A stretch of DNA of 64,000 nucleotides from Halichondria panicea (taxonomy: Eukaryota > Porifera > Demospongiae > Suberitida > Halichondriidae), in the NCBI RefSeq assembly GCF_963675165.1, contig NC_087389.1, positions 2,204,001 through 2,268,000 of the forward strand. The letters are read 5' to 3'. Position 1 is the stretch's first letter, and each line of letters begins with the position of its first letter. Of this stretch, positions 37,001-49,400 are shown in pieces. The notes beneath the pieces were generated by a model that was not told the DNA's origin, made no database searches, and was given only the letters and a program-made list of their open reading frames with translations. The position numbers were made by a program, and so were the translations under genes.

Positions 37001-40000
37001 GTAATTTTCGTGGGGCAAAATATTCGTGGTTTTCGTGGTTGGAGGTCTGACCACGAATATTTTACCCACGAATGAAGCGACCTTGCCTACCTTTACCTGC
37101 AGTGCAAGCTCCAAACCACAAAAATATTACCCACGAAATGTCTCAATATTGCTGAACCACGAATATTTTGTCCCCCGAAAATTACCCGCTATACGGTATT
37201 ACATGTAACAGCTGTACATGTAATTACCCGTATAAACGTGCACTTTTCATACCATAAGAATAACATGCACTTTTATCGCTGCACTAGCAATGATAAGCAC
37301 AATTGCCACGACCCTATACCTGAGCATGCATGTATGTGAGTAGAGGTTCCATTAGAGAATACTTCCACTTGAGTTTGAACCCATTCAGTTTGGTGTAGTA
37401 GTCAAGACAGCTATCGTAATACTTCTTTCTGGCAGTGAACAGATCTGCGTTGGCTTCAAAACGGGTCTAGGGTGTACGTTAAAAGCAAATAATTTATGAC
37501 AAATGTGATAAGAGTATGAAGTAACATGTGATACATACATGTATGTTGTGTCTACAATAGGATGCAATACAACTTCATTTATTCAAGTGAGGTGAAAAGA
37601 ATTGTGCATGCATGTAGATGTACTAGTCAGTTCATAAACATTAAAGACTGCATAAAGTACAACTGAACATACATGTACATGTACCTTATCCGAGTCTTTC
37701 TTTCTGGAGACTCTACTGTACTTGATTGTGGCCTGGTCATGGTCTGTGTAAGAAAAGAAGGGAATCTAGATTACATGTATTGGATAAACTCAAAATGTCA
37801 GTTATTACTGCAACACAGCTAATATTCAATGTTTGAATCGATCAGTATTAATTCCGTGAATCTTTTACAATGTACAACTGTATATATACAACACAAAAAT
37901 CTTGCTCACAGCTATCTGTCACATCAATCATAATTATGATCGATGTACATAAAATTATAGACACAACATTACATAAAACACTGTACATGACGCATTCTGT
38001 TAAATTCAGCCAAATTAAAACACAAGCGCAGAAGGCATTTTCCACCACTTCCTCTTACCATGCCAAGCTGACTCAAAACTCTCTTTGACTTTTTCAATGT
38101 CAGAGAATTCATTGGAAATGAACTGTGAGAGCAGTTCTATCACGGCATTCTGCAACTGAGAGCTCAGCATGTCCTGACACGAGTGCAACTGCCAGTGCAA
38201 GTGTGAATAAACAAGTAATAATTATTGCTGAGTCATCAGACAGATATGCATATACACCGTATAATTAAGTTAGATTGATCTGAGGCCGCAGTCAAATAGT
38301 AGCCTCCCTACAGCCCATCTTCAGTGCAATAGAAGCCGCTAGCCTCAGTGGCCAGGGTTCTGCCAACAGTGGTCGGCACCGACCACTGCAGCTCTATAAC
38401 CGACCACCACTAATACCTCTCTGCGTCCACTACTGACTAGTAACTCTACAGCTCAACTCATCCTGGGCAGAACCCTGAGTGGCTATGTCTCTGCACATTC
38501 AGCCATATTGCTACTGGTATCTACGGCAGTAGCTAGCTAGGTAGCAGCTTGTTAGTGCTTTTGAAAGATTTTCTCATGGCAGAGTTGGAGTTTGTGCAGG
38601 TGAAAAGAACTTTTGATGATAAACTAAATATTAAGGTTGTTAAATTAGCTGGGGTGTTAGTAGGCCTACACTAAACGCCTCTCTCGAATTGTAGCCTCCT
38701 TTGCCAACATTCAGTAGCCGCAGCCTCTGATCAAGCATATATGGCAATTACATGTAATAGTACATTTTGGACAAAGTCTATAATTAATGTATTACCCGTA
38801 AACGCACAAAATTCTTGTACATGTATGCAAAATTAGTTGAGAGGTGGCTAGACCACAAACAGGGGGTCTGGGGGCTTGGTATATTTATGCTAGATTCAAT
38901 TTGAGCAATTCTAGAGAGAAATCATCAAATGAAGACACTAAATGATATTTTCACATGCAAGTAACATTGATGCAAGTATATATAATTATTGAATCACTAC
39001 TTGCTGGTTCAACTGCTGCAGCATCATTAGCCTCCTGTGCAAGGCCTTTTTCAGTGCGGCCTGGAATCGAGGCTACTGCATCATTATGCCTCAGTGCGCA
39101 TGCACAAGCGAGGTATACGGTAGTGTGTGTGTGTAGACTATTTCAGCTGCTTAAGGATCAATGAAGTGCAAGTAAGAGTTTCTATAGGCTTCTAGTCATG
39201 TTTTCTTGGCATGCTATTTGTGGATTTGCAAAATAAAGCTTCGTTCTCGAGTTATGCTTAGTTTTGCTTACTTGGAATGCCATTGCAGCCTTTTCAGAAG
39301 AGTCCGTAGCAAAACTTGTTCACCGAGTGTTGCTACTCTACGTAGTAGTTAGCTCTGCACTAGAACGCTAGCTATTGGTAGCTGCAAGAGTGAGAAGAGA
39401 GCTGCAAGGCTCTACTGACTTGCAGCCATTAATTTTAGACTTGAACTTTTGGCATCGATCGTTTTTAACAACAATCATGGTCGATCATTACCCACTATTT
39501 GAGTTTCCCTGCGATTACAATGCAGCAAAATTAAAAATGTTCATCATGCAATGATAGTATAAAAGCTAGCTAGTAGTTTTATGTTATGTAGCTTTGGCAC
39601 CTCCACTGAGGCATCAGCACCCGCGGTGCTTTCATTTGCTGAATAACTTAGTTCTTGACATATCCTCTTGGAACTAGGACCACTCTCTAGCTGAGTCTTT
39701 GGGACTAGACCTAGCACTAACTAGTTCAGAATAGACATTTTTGTAATGGATCCATGTGGTGGGAGCTTGTACATTATTGCGGAGTAAGCAGTAGTACTGC
39801 AGACTCAGAGAACAGCTACAGCTGTAGAGTTACTGTAGCTAGTCGTCGCAGAGAGTAAGTTCTGGTCGCTTATAGAGCTGCAGTGGTTGATACTGGCAGT
39901 GGTCGATACCGACCACTGCCGACCAGTGTGGGCAGGCATAGTCTACAAACACAATTTGGAAATCTAACACCACAGAAATAATTATCATACAAAGTTATAA

Positions 40001-41069
40001 CCTATACTACATGTACATGTAGGTATACCCACCTCGTTGAGGTATCTTCCAATACGACTGAATGAACCAGACAGGAAACTGTCATCCTCACTCAGAGCCT
40101 ATAGAAACAGTTATATAGTGTGGTTTGTAAGGAATGAGGAAAGAGCAGGTTCTCAGAATACTACATGTAAACAATAATCACTGTAGTAAAGCAAGTCTGA
40201 TTGCTCCCACACACACCTACACTACATGTACATGTACCTGATGGCACCTACATTTAATGACCAATTTCCAGGAAAGTAGCTTGGATAGGAAGTCAGTATT
40301 TACCACAGCTTCTGACATAGCTTTGCTAACCATACACCTACACTTCATCCCTCAGGGTTTGCATGTGTACCGTAAAACCTCGATTTAAAGCGACACTTTT
40401 AAATAATTAGGTTTTGCAGAAGTAGAATTTTAATGTACACAAAAATATGAATTTTATAATGGTGCTATAATTATGGGCAAAATGTCCAAGTGTCGCTTAT
40501 TTAGAGGGTCGCCTTAAATAGAGGTTTTACGGTACATACAACCACTGCATCTACACATAATTACATAAACGTAATTAACAAGCAGCCAACATGTACATGT
40601 ATGTCATGCATCATATCTACACATAGAGCACAGACTTACATCTTCTTGAAATGATTTGAGTAGTTTTGTTAAAGTCTCTGTTCCTTCGCAAACCTTTAGC
40701 TGGGAAGAGAGGGGACAGTTTCAAGGACATTGCAGGAAGATTTATAATTTACGTGGATTGCAATTAATACATTATATATTATATCTACATAATTATTATA
40801 GCTAGCTAGTACATGTGTGTACATGTACACAGGCCAGGCACACAATTTATACCTGATGGACACTGCAAGCTTGAAACGTGTCTCTGAGCAGAACAGTACA
40901 GTCTTTCATGGGAGCAATGTTGCCCTCCAGCCTGGAGATTTGGGCCTGGACCTATGTTGAATGTACACACAGTGATGAAGTTTCATCTCATCATACCAGA
41001 TCATGCCTATAAATTTACCTGAGGGCTGTCCTCCAGTGAGGACTTGAGGTCTATCTTGTCTGTAGGCAT
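31003..41069 (-). CDS. APPL1: APPL family endosomal adaptor (BAR-PH-PTB)
   Basis: I traced 22 exons with consistent phase, from the start at 41069 to the stop at 31003, giving 1086 residues. The N-terminus (LKSSLEDSPQ) matches the APPL BAR start. Further BAR segments include DHDQATIKYSRVSRKK and YSLMEPLLTYMHAQ. The PH domain follows LPDPDPNDPF and contains KNGYLFLR, WDRGYFF, DDRRYVLQVT and EWIATINN. A linker with proline-rich blocks leads to a PTB domain (FSVKYLGHTEIKDGK, ITDTIRKVMAARSVQN, SQICKVVDDAV). APPL proteins act on Rab5-positive early endosomes and bind receptors and AKT through the PTB domain. At 1086 residues it is far longer than vertebrate APPL (about 700). The last exon (31003-32024) encodes a 340-residue S/T/G/D-rich tail with repeated GYY/GYF motifs. 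Confidence 0.87.
32435..32781. repeat. Possible pogo-like remnant in APPL intron
   Basis: The right end reverse-complements to CAGTAGACTTTCGTTAATC, similar to the pogo-like family here. The left end (GGTCACCTCGATATACAGG) is degraded. It lies between the last two APPL exons' upstream neighbours (32362 and 32925). Confidence 0.4.
35100..35560. repeat. Dispersed repeat in APPL intron (pair with 53395-53945)
   Basis: Blocks such as GCACTGAAGTGCTAACCCTC, CAGCAAAGAAGCC and CCTGGTACAGAATCACTTCA recur in reverse orientation and order in MCM2 intron 4. Limits are approximate. Confidence 0.6.
36988..37198. mobile_element. Foldback MITE, TACCGTATAGCGTGTAATTTTCG family (copy 2)
   Basis: The arms TACCGTATAGCGTGTAATTT and complement (CCCGCTATACGGTA) are nearly perfect. 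It lies in an APPL intron between exons 37320-37466 and 36832-36904, and lacks the nested insertion of copy 1. Confidence 0.9.
38340..39940. repeat. Large inverted-repeat structure in APPL intron 4
   Basis: ACCGACCACTGCAGCTCTAT near 38385 faces a complementary block (ATAGAGCTGCAGTGGT) near 39871, each with several further GTGGTCGG-type motifs. About 1.4 kb lies between, including the repeat at 39087-39633. A smaller palindrome CAGGGTTCTGCC/GGGCAGAACCCTG spans about 38346-38478. Confidence 0.6.
39087..39633. mobile_element. TGCCTCGGTGCGCATGCGC repeat family (copy 2)
   Basis: It starts TGCCTCAGTGCGCATGCAC and ends GCGGTGCTTTC, and shares the interior AGTTTCTATAGGCTTCTAGT with the copies at 17514 and 55914. 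It lies in APPL intron 4. Confidence 0.85.
40368..40534. mobile_element. Foldback MITE, TACCGTAAAACCTC family
   Basis: This 167-bp element has arms TACCGTAAAACCTC and GAGGTTTTACGGTA. Inside these, AAGCGACACTT faces AAGTGTCGCTT. It lies in an APPL intron between exons 40640-40699 and 40033-40098. Confidence 0.88.
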
Positions 41070-41295
41070 AATTACTAACACAGTCTATCTTTCTGTAAAC
41101 ACAGACAGCACAGTACAGCTAAACAGAGAGCTAGTTTCAACATAAATTATATCTACGGTGGGAGGGACATGCATGTGACGAAAGGTCATTCTTGGGAATT
41201 CCCCTTAATTAATTGTCATCTGACCACTTTAATTAGATTCAGTGGAGATAAATATAAAACTCAGCTAGCTGGAACAGTCAAAGTACGTATCGACT
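41070..41295. promoter_or_regulatory. Short divergent intergenic region, APPL / ubiquitin-like gene C
   Basis: These 226 bp separate the APPL start codon (41069) from the divergent start at 41296. A shared promoter is inferred from the spacing only. Confidence 0.45.
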
Positions 41296-43230
41296 ATGTA
41301 TATGGATATGGTTCACGAGGATATATCTTTGCCTTGTAGATCTAGTTACAACATATTTCTTCATTGCACTACAACAAAGCAATCCGAACAGAAAGTGGTG
41401 AGTTTCGACAACACTCCTCTGAATATTTTGGATGTGAAACGACAAATCGAAAAACGTTTTAGCATTCCAGTTTGTGTGCAAGTCATTGCGTACAATAGTT
41501 GCATCTTAAAAGATGATACCATACTGATAGCACTGAGAATTCGTGACGGGGACACCTTCCATGTGAAATACTTGGAGAAAGGTCATTGCTCTGAGATTGT
41601 TGAAATCATTGATTGGATGAGACTTGTTTTGGCTGGAATTCAGCTTGAGAATCCTTCAGCTACTGTTGACATGAGTTGGGAGCTCAATAATCTGGTCACA
41701 CGAGGTATAAATAATGAGATGATTCAGTCTCTTGCTTTTAAGTATTTTTTTCCGTGGCTTGACCCAGTGAAGTATGTGAACAAGCTCCACTTTGCTTACC
41801 ATGGTGGTGTTGAGATCTTAATGGAGTTGGATGGAGCTTTACTTCAGGAAAAATGGCAGGAAAGGCATATGATATTACAACTCGTTGAATCGTTGTTGTT
41901 GAGAGTCATATGGAATCTTTCAGAAACTTTTCCTCTACGCCGAGCTATAACTAAGAATAAGGGCATTGAGAGATGTATTCAGTCGATGCTTCACTACAAA
42001 CTGGAGGAAGGGAGCCGATTTGAGTATGTAGTATCCAACCATTCATTTGAGGGAGTACTGAGAGATACTATTGTTGGTGGGCTGGGAGTGTTATGCAAGT
42101 AAGCTCATGAGATATCGTTTTGCATGGTGTATTTCTGGATATAAGTATATTCATGGGTTTAATATACAGTCATGTAGGTGCTAGATTTAACTACACTGTT
42201 ATTTCCGTGCAGTTTGAGTGAACTACCAGAGTGTCACTTGGAAATAGCCTCCAACGAAGATGCTTTGGAGCAGATGACTAACATCGGTGCATCACCATAT
42301 CTGCCAATTGATTGCTCGCATCATGTGGTGACCATTTTCCTCTGTCTGGCCCACACTCCTGGAACACATGAGAAGATAAGCAAGCCCAGGTATCTTACAA
42401 AACTGCTGGATGCTCTCAGCATTGAAAGAGATCTGGATGCAGACCAGCTCGATATTGACCGTATACCAGACTGCTCTCACCTTCTTCTCAGGTATTATTA
42501 AAAAAATATTGACATTAATTTTGAGCATTGTTATATATATACCAGTGTTCAAGGCTCACTTCCCGACCAGTTGTTGGGCAAAATTTACAGCTGCACTAAA
42601 AACTGAAATAATTTTATGTGAAACTGCTGTTCCTATAATAATTATGTACGTCATTATAACTAGACGTTTTGCACATGCAGGTATTTTGTCCTCCTATTCT
42701 TGGCTCAAGTGGCTCTAGCGTCACCACAGTGCATCCCTACTGACTTACACCTAACCATCATCGATGAAATGATGTTACTATTGCGATTCACATGCTATGA
42801 GATTATCAGGCGCGGTGAACTGACGCAGAATTATGTGTGGTGTACGTACATACCCTACATCAAGCTTGCCTATATTCCAAGTACCCCGCATATAAACAAT
42901 CCAGCTTGCATTCTACAGGTGTGGAGTTTGGAAATAATCATATTTGCACTTCAAAATATGCTTGGTCGTGAAAATCATAGAGAATTTCTCGTGAAAGAAG
43001 GACTTTTAGATTTTGTTACATGTATGCCACAGTACGTCCCCCCTTCATTGAAATCCCGAGCTACAAACCTGGTGCAAATGGTTGCTTCTTCTCCAGATGT
43101 CCCAGAGGGACCTCCCAAACTGCTGAACTTGGTGAAAGCACGATTAGCTAAAATGCACTTTGGATTGGAGAATGTTCTTTCTATGTCTGTCAGCGAAATT
43201 GTTTCTCAAGCTTTTGCCACCAATTTTTAA
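41296..43230 (+). CDS. Ubiquitin-like/helical-repeat family member C (uncharacterised)
   Basis: The three exons 41296-42098, 42213-42491 and 42681-43230 give 543 residues with intact frame. Residues about 15-95 look like a ubiquitin-like beta-grasp domain (NILDVKRQIEKRF, LRIRDGDTFHVKY). The rest is predicted helical and armadillo-like (VIWNLSETFPLRRAI, LVKARLAKMHFGLENVL). It parallels member B throughout, including NLSELPECHLEIAS against NLAEIPNCRVAIAS, but exon 2 corresponds to two exons in B. It has no signal peptide or membrane segment. I do not recognise a named family. By architecture alone, a scaffold or ubiquitin-pathway role is conceivable but unsupported. The first ATG was chosen; the next in-frame one is at codon 3. 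Confidence 0.75.
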
Positions 43231-43416
43231 CCAACATTCGTACTTTAATTTGCTCTGCTCATTTTTGCTAGTGTGTATAATTATAATGATATAACGTACC
43301 AAACAATAATTTTTATACAGTCGACAGTGTGGAGTGTCACACATCACACTAATTATTATGAAAAGCTATTGTATATAATACAAACAGTCAACAAACAAGG
43401 GGTGAGGTTAATGAGT

Positions 43417-46400
43417 TCACTTAACAAAATCAGGTGGATTTAATCGTTTAATGAACGTTTCTTCATCATTGAGGCTCCCATATGAACTGGACGAACCAAA
43501 GCTCTCAGCCAATAGCGAGTTGTCAGGGAAGCGGGATTTCTTTCTAATGCCTAGAGGCTTTGTTATGCTCCAACTGGTCACTTTGAATGGGTCGACAGAT
43601 TTGTCCCTTACTGATACATTGATTTCCCCGTCCCGGGACGCGGCAGTCTCTTGCTTCAGATCTTTGTTCATTCTACGGTGAGAAAATGTAGCGATGGATT
43701 GGTGTAAACGAGCCCTATATGAAGTGTAAGTGCAGTCCAGGCTATATGTAAGAAGCTAAGAAGCATACTATTACAACCAGTAGTACAATTTCAGTAATCA
43801 TGCTGCAGTGGTTTCTCAACAAACTGTGGCCACAAAATGTACTAACCTGAAGTAGTTACTAAGGAAAATCCAATAAACCACTGGTGGAAAGGTTGTTATG
43901 TAGATGACGTTTGTGATTAGGGTAAGACTGTGTGGCGAGAAACAATGCAGAATTATTGCATATACTATTGCATGTACAGTAGCGACCTTTTGCTTACCAA
44001 ATCCCTGCACTCCCAACTTCTTCATTATTTCCTCCTTTGATCCACATTAGACTACCCGTTGTCTGAACAAGGTTTACCAATGACAGAAACAAGGCATACC
44101 TATAAAAAGATTTTTTAGCTGCAAGCAAGGGAAAAGTAACATTTAAGGTCAGTACATGAAAACATTAATGTTATTACTTACATGGCAAACTCCAACGCTC
44201 ATGTAGTTTGAACAAGTACATTCCGTACGTAATCAGGTAAGCCTGTGACGATTCAGTACACCAGAATAATTAAAGATATGCATTTCGCTCAACTTACAAA
44301 TGTGAAGAGTATCGATGTAAGAAATAGAAACACCATCCCTCCATGAGTAAAAAAATTGAAGTCATAGCAAGCCAAATGCAATGGTTTTTCATACTCCATC
44401 ACTCCCTGCACAAATATAAAAAACAAATAATATTATGTCATGTACAAGGGCATAGGGCATTGAGGGGGGGGCAGGCGTTCCCATATTAGTTATATATCCA
44501 TAATTATTATTAAGAGTCAGCACGCCCTGCCAACGCCAGAACCCCTCTACTGGCATAAGTTGTCTACGCCCTTGATGTACATGGTATAGGCCTATGCAAA
44601 AAATTAGTACCTCTATGATTGTGAACAGCCCAGCCACTGTTAGAATGATACAAACTGTAACAGCCAACTTGCATTGCTTGTTGTTGTAGAACTCTGCAGA
44701 ATAGAAATTAAATGAGTGTTGTAGTGAGTAGAGAGACTCAGAGGGCGGCTATACATTGAAGCGAGTGGCCCATCCTTATCTAGCCTCGTTCCCAGATCGA
44801 TTTTTTTTTAATAGAACAAAGTTGAAAAATACTAGTTGACGACCTAGTGTTATTTTAGAGACAACGAGGCTTGGGAACGAGGCTAATCCCTATATCATGA
44901 TCAACAATCACTCTGAGCTATGAACATTATACTCTGAATTTGTAGCTCTGCAGTCTGCAGTCCGTAGTTAAAATCTATCATTACAGACCTGAGTCATAAA
45001 CTATGTTGTTAAAAACCAACAGAATAGCGAAGTTGAATAGTAAGTGTGCCGCTGGAGCATAGCGTTGTGCATTGTCTGAAACTAAAGTCTATTTGCGTTG
45101 AGTTCGGAAACCTCTCCGACGTCTGGTGATTCAGAACGATCATTCAGTCAATGTTGCGGACTAGGCTAGACGAGGGGAGTTGAATGGAGGACATAGCACC
45201 CAACAGTACCACTGTGGAGAAGACACTTTTGTTAGAAACCATTGTTGTTGGACTGGGTACACTTACAATGACTATAATTATATTGTGTGTGTATTGCTGT
45301 GTGCCCTACAGCATACAGTTTGAGTGAGCTACCTGAGAGTCACATGGAAATCGCCTCCAATGACGATGCTCTCCACCAGCTGACCTGTATCTCCCTAATG
45401 CCTTCGGTTCGCATCGTATCTCCTCCAATTTTGGTTTGTTCCTCTGTGTATCATACACCCCAGAGACACACAAGTAGATTCGTAAACCTGTCCAGGTGGT
45501 TGCTTTATGCATACAAAATACCTCGATAAGTGCTAGGGAAGAAGACCTCCCCTTGCTCAGGTAAAGTACTGTGCTACGTACCATATCCACATGTATGTAC
45601 AGTAGAACCTCGCTAATCCGGACCCCTTTAACCTCGAAAATCCGGACAAAATGGCAAACTGAAAAAGAGGAGGGGCTGTCAGTAGAATAGAGTACTGCGC
45701 ATGCGCAAGGAAAATTGCTTAGCTGAATCAGCAAAAATTTTATTGATAAACTGCTTAAGACAATGGCCACTGCAAAGAAAACGAAGAGAGAGCTCACAAG
45801 ACTCACTGTATTGGAGAGAAAGTTGAGATAAAGACTATTCTAGCTAGCAGCTTCCCTTCTGGCCACAGTAATATCATAATACATGTACAAAAGTGTCTTC
45901 GTTAATGATATTCATAATCAATTAATGACATCTGTTAATCCGGAAATTTCATGTATTCGGATGGGGTCTGGTCCCGCTCTATTCGGATTAGCGAGGTTCT
46001 ACTGTACATAATAACCACGTCACTATAATACTACCCAGACACCTGAGTCGTAATCGCTATACTCCTGTACATATACAAGCCCAGGCAAAGCTATTATTAT
46101 GTAGCCATATATGGCGATTACTTTCCTGTATAAGAAGAAGTTGTAAGGCAATACCCACATTTAAACATATAGTATCTACCTACCAAGGCATACCGTCACT
46201 TTGTTATGACAATTAATACACTGACAGGCGGGATGGTTATATGGTCTTATTTATGGCTGGAATGCAGCACTTATGCTAATCTCCTAATCAAATGTCACTT
46301 CAGGTTCACCATGGTATTACATATTATTATTACATATTCCTTGCTCTAGTCTCCATGGTATCACCGCAATACACCCCACAAAAGTACCAAAAGCAAATAA

Positions 46401-49400
46401 TCAATCATTGCTGCAAAACGATATAATGCAATAATTATGAAGCTAAACACTGGTATGTGTGGGCTGCCTTACATCAAGTTTGCCTATGTGCCCAACACGC
46501 AGATTGAGGATCCATGGCAAACATTTCAACTACTGAGCTTAGAAGTGTAAAAAGCAGACTTTGCAATGTTATATACATGTATATGCCACAGTACGTCCCC
46601 CCTTCATTGAAATCCTGTAGCTCAGTGCAAATGGTTGCTTCTTCTCCAGACGTCCCAGAGGGACCCTAAACTCGGTGAGCACGATGCACTTTGGTTTAGA
46701 ACATTTTATTTTTAGTGAGAAGTTGAGCCTTGATTATTCGAACCCCGATCATCTGAATTTGGATGAAAGATTCGACCAGGCAAACACCTACTCGCGCATG
46801 CGCATTAAGTGCCCACGTGGTTGTGTTGCTGATTAGCAGAAGTAGTTAGCCTAACATGCAGTGTAGCTTGCTACCTTGTTCTGTCCACTGACTGATGCAT
46901 TATGTCCAAGACTAGTACATTTGTAAGAGATCGTTTGCTGATTTTGCATGCAGAGGCTATTTGAATAATTGATGGGCATGGATCATTATTTTAGAGTCAT
47001 TAATATTTCAGCCATCCGGATGAGGTGGGGACACCAGGTATTCGAGGCTCAACTGTAGTGAGACATTTTTGAATGTTTACATGTACGTGTGAATACATTT
47101 TTGTGGTTGAATTATGGTTGAACTTAGTACTGATGAGTCAGCAATAATTATTAGCAGGTACCTTACTTTAGCTAGCTAGCTAAGCTTGTATTACTACTAT
47201 ATGCTATTCGTGGTAACACCAGGTATTCGAGGCTCAACTGTAGTGTGAATGTTTACGTGTGAATACATTCTTGTGGTTGAATTATGGTTGAACTTAGTAC
47301 TGATGAGTCAACAATATTAGCAAAAAGTAGGTACCTTGCTATAGCTAGCTAGCTAAGCTTGTATTACTACTATATGCTATTCGTGGTAACACCAGGTATT
47401 CGAGGCTCAACTGTAGTGAGACATTTTTTATGTTTACATGTGAATACATTCTTGTGGTTGAATTATAGTCAAACTAAGTACTGATGAGTCAGCAATAATT
47501 TAGCAAAAGTAGGTGGGGTACCTTGTTAGTGATCTAAAGCTATTCAGTCACATAGCTAGCTAGAGCTAGAGCTAGACAATGGGTAACAAACACCCACAAC
47601 CAGGAACCAAGAAGGCAGTACAAGCAGTAGCCGAAAGAGACGAACCAGATCACCCTGAAACTTGTTCTAAAGACCAGAACAGTGAGCCTAACAAAACAGT
47701 TCACCCTGAAGTGTCTTCTAAAGATCAAAACAGTGATCTTGACGAAACAGTTCACCCTGAAGCCACTTCTAAAGACCAAAACAGTGATCCTGACGAAACA
47801 GTTCACCCTGAAGCCACTTCTAAAGACCAGAGCAGTGATCATGACGAAGCAGTTCACACTGAAGAGCTTTCTAAAGACCATAACAATGAGCCCGATGAAG
47901 ATAGCCATGACGGAGAACTAGAGGATCAAGATGATAGCGAAGATTCTGAAGATGAGACACTTACTAAAACACCTCCAGTTTCATTAAACTTGAAGCTTTA
48001 CTGTGCAACAGATGAGGTCCGGTCTAGATCTGTTAAAATTGTCACTCCCTGCACACCAATAACTATTCTAGATGTTAAACTATGTGTAGAGAACGAGCTC
48101 AGCATACCAGCCTGTTGTCAAGAATTGAGCTTTGAATCTCAGAAGCTGCGAGATTGTGATTCTGTCGAAGTGTTAAAAATTAGAGAAGGGGATACGTTGA
48201 CAATCAACTATGAAAGTGAAGGAATGGTTGAGGATGTCAGGGAGATCATCAAGGGAATGAAATCTATGAATCGTTTTCTCAGAAAAAAGACTATCAGAAA
48301 GCGACTAGAAAATGGCAGTGGATGTGATACCGAAATTTCTAATAATCTAGACACAGTTCAAGTTGAGTCACTGGCTTCTGCATACTTTCACCCATCTGCC
48401 GACCCTAGGAGCAAAGCTAACCGGTTGTTCTTCGTAAGCAACAACGGCCTTCAGATCATGCACCAACTTCACGCAGAGCTGCTTAGATATCCATGGGACA
48501 AATGTGTGCTGGAAATGCAGTATCTAGAGCATTCAATTTTAAGAGTTCTATGGAATCTTTCGGCAGCTTTTTCAATCAGACTGCTACTGCTGGAAAGACC
48601 AACTTTGGAGGCTGTGATAAAGTCACTAGTTAGAGTAGAAATTCCCGCTAATTCATTCTTTCAAGGTCCGATTGGGTCATCATACGAGTACAAGAGAATC
48701 ACAAGTGAAATGCTCTACAAAGCTGTTGGAACTATTGGCAAGTAAGTACTACCTAAGACATCACTAATCAGAAAGAGGTTTATCGCCCACACTCATACAT
48801 AATATTAGTACAAAAGCATAAACAACAACTATTACCCATAATTATTATGGTGGTTATTTTAATATCCATTTTCAACTGATACCACAAACATCAACACGTT
48901 AAAATTGCAATACCTACAAACATAATATTTACTGTCTAAACACATAGTTTGGCTGAAATCCCTAACTGTCGAGTGGCAATTGCGTCCAGGAAGGATGTGC
49001 TGGATCAACTACTGGCCACACTGACCAGTCCTACCTACACCTACATTGCCTCACTGGTAGCGTCTGCAGGGCTACTGTGTCTTGCTTACAGGTGAACACC
49101 TTGTACTATACACATAGCAATTGCGTTATGACACTTACAGCACAATGAGACTATGATAATTAATTGACATAATTATTGTACAAATACAATTAATAATTAT
49201 CATAACTACACGCGCAGACAATCACATGATTATATATGCAACAACGTTCTCTCTCTATATATGAACTCACAGCCCTGAAACCCACCAGTATCTAATTAAA
49301 GACAATGTGATCCGCAAGTTCGACAAAGCATGTGACTCTGTCAAGCATCACACTCACATGGACGAACAGCTGCTTAAGTAAGTCAAACGGTATCTCAACT

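Noticed and set aside
44446-44570. Third copy of the AAGGGCGTATA Mutator-like MITE
   Set aside because: The end motifs are similar (AAGGGCATAG and CTACGCCCTT), but the arms are poor and the flanks (ATGTAC in both, offset) do not give a clean target duplication. I kept it only as a remark.
45306-45806. 166-codon minus-strand frame across 45.3-45.8 kb
   Set aside because: It covers pseudogene D in antisense and runs into the pogo-like MITE at 45600, so it is a chance frame.
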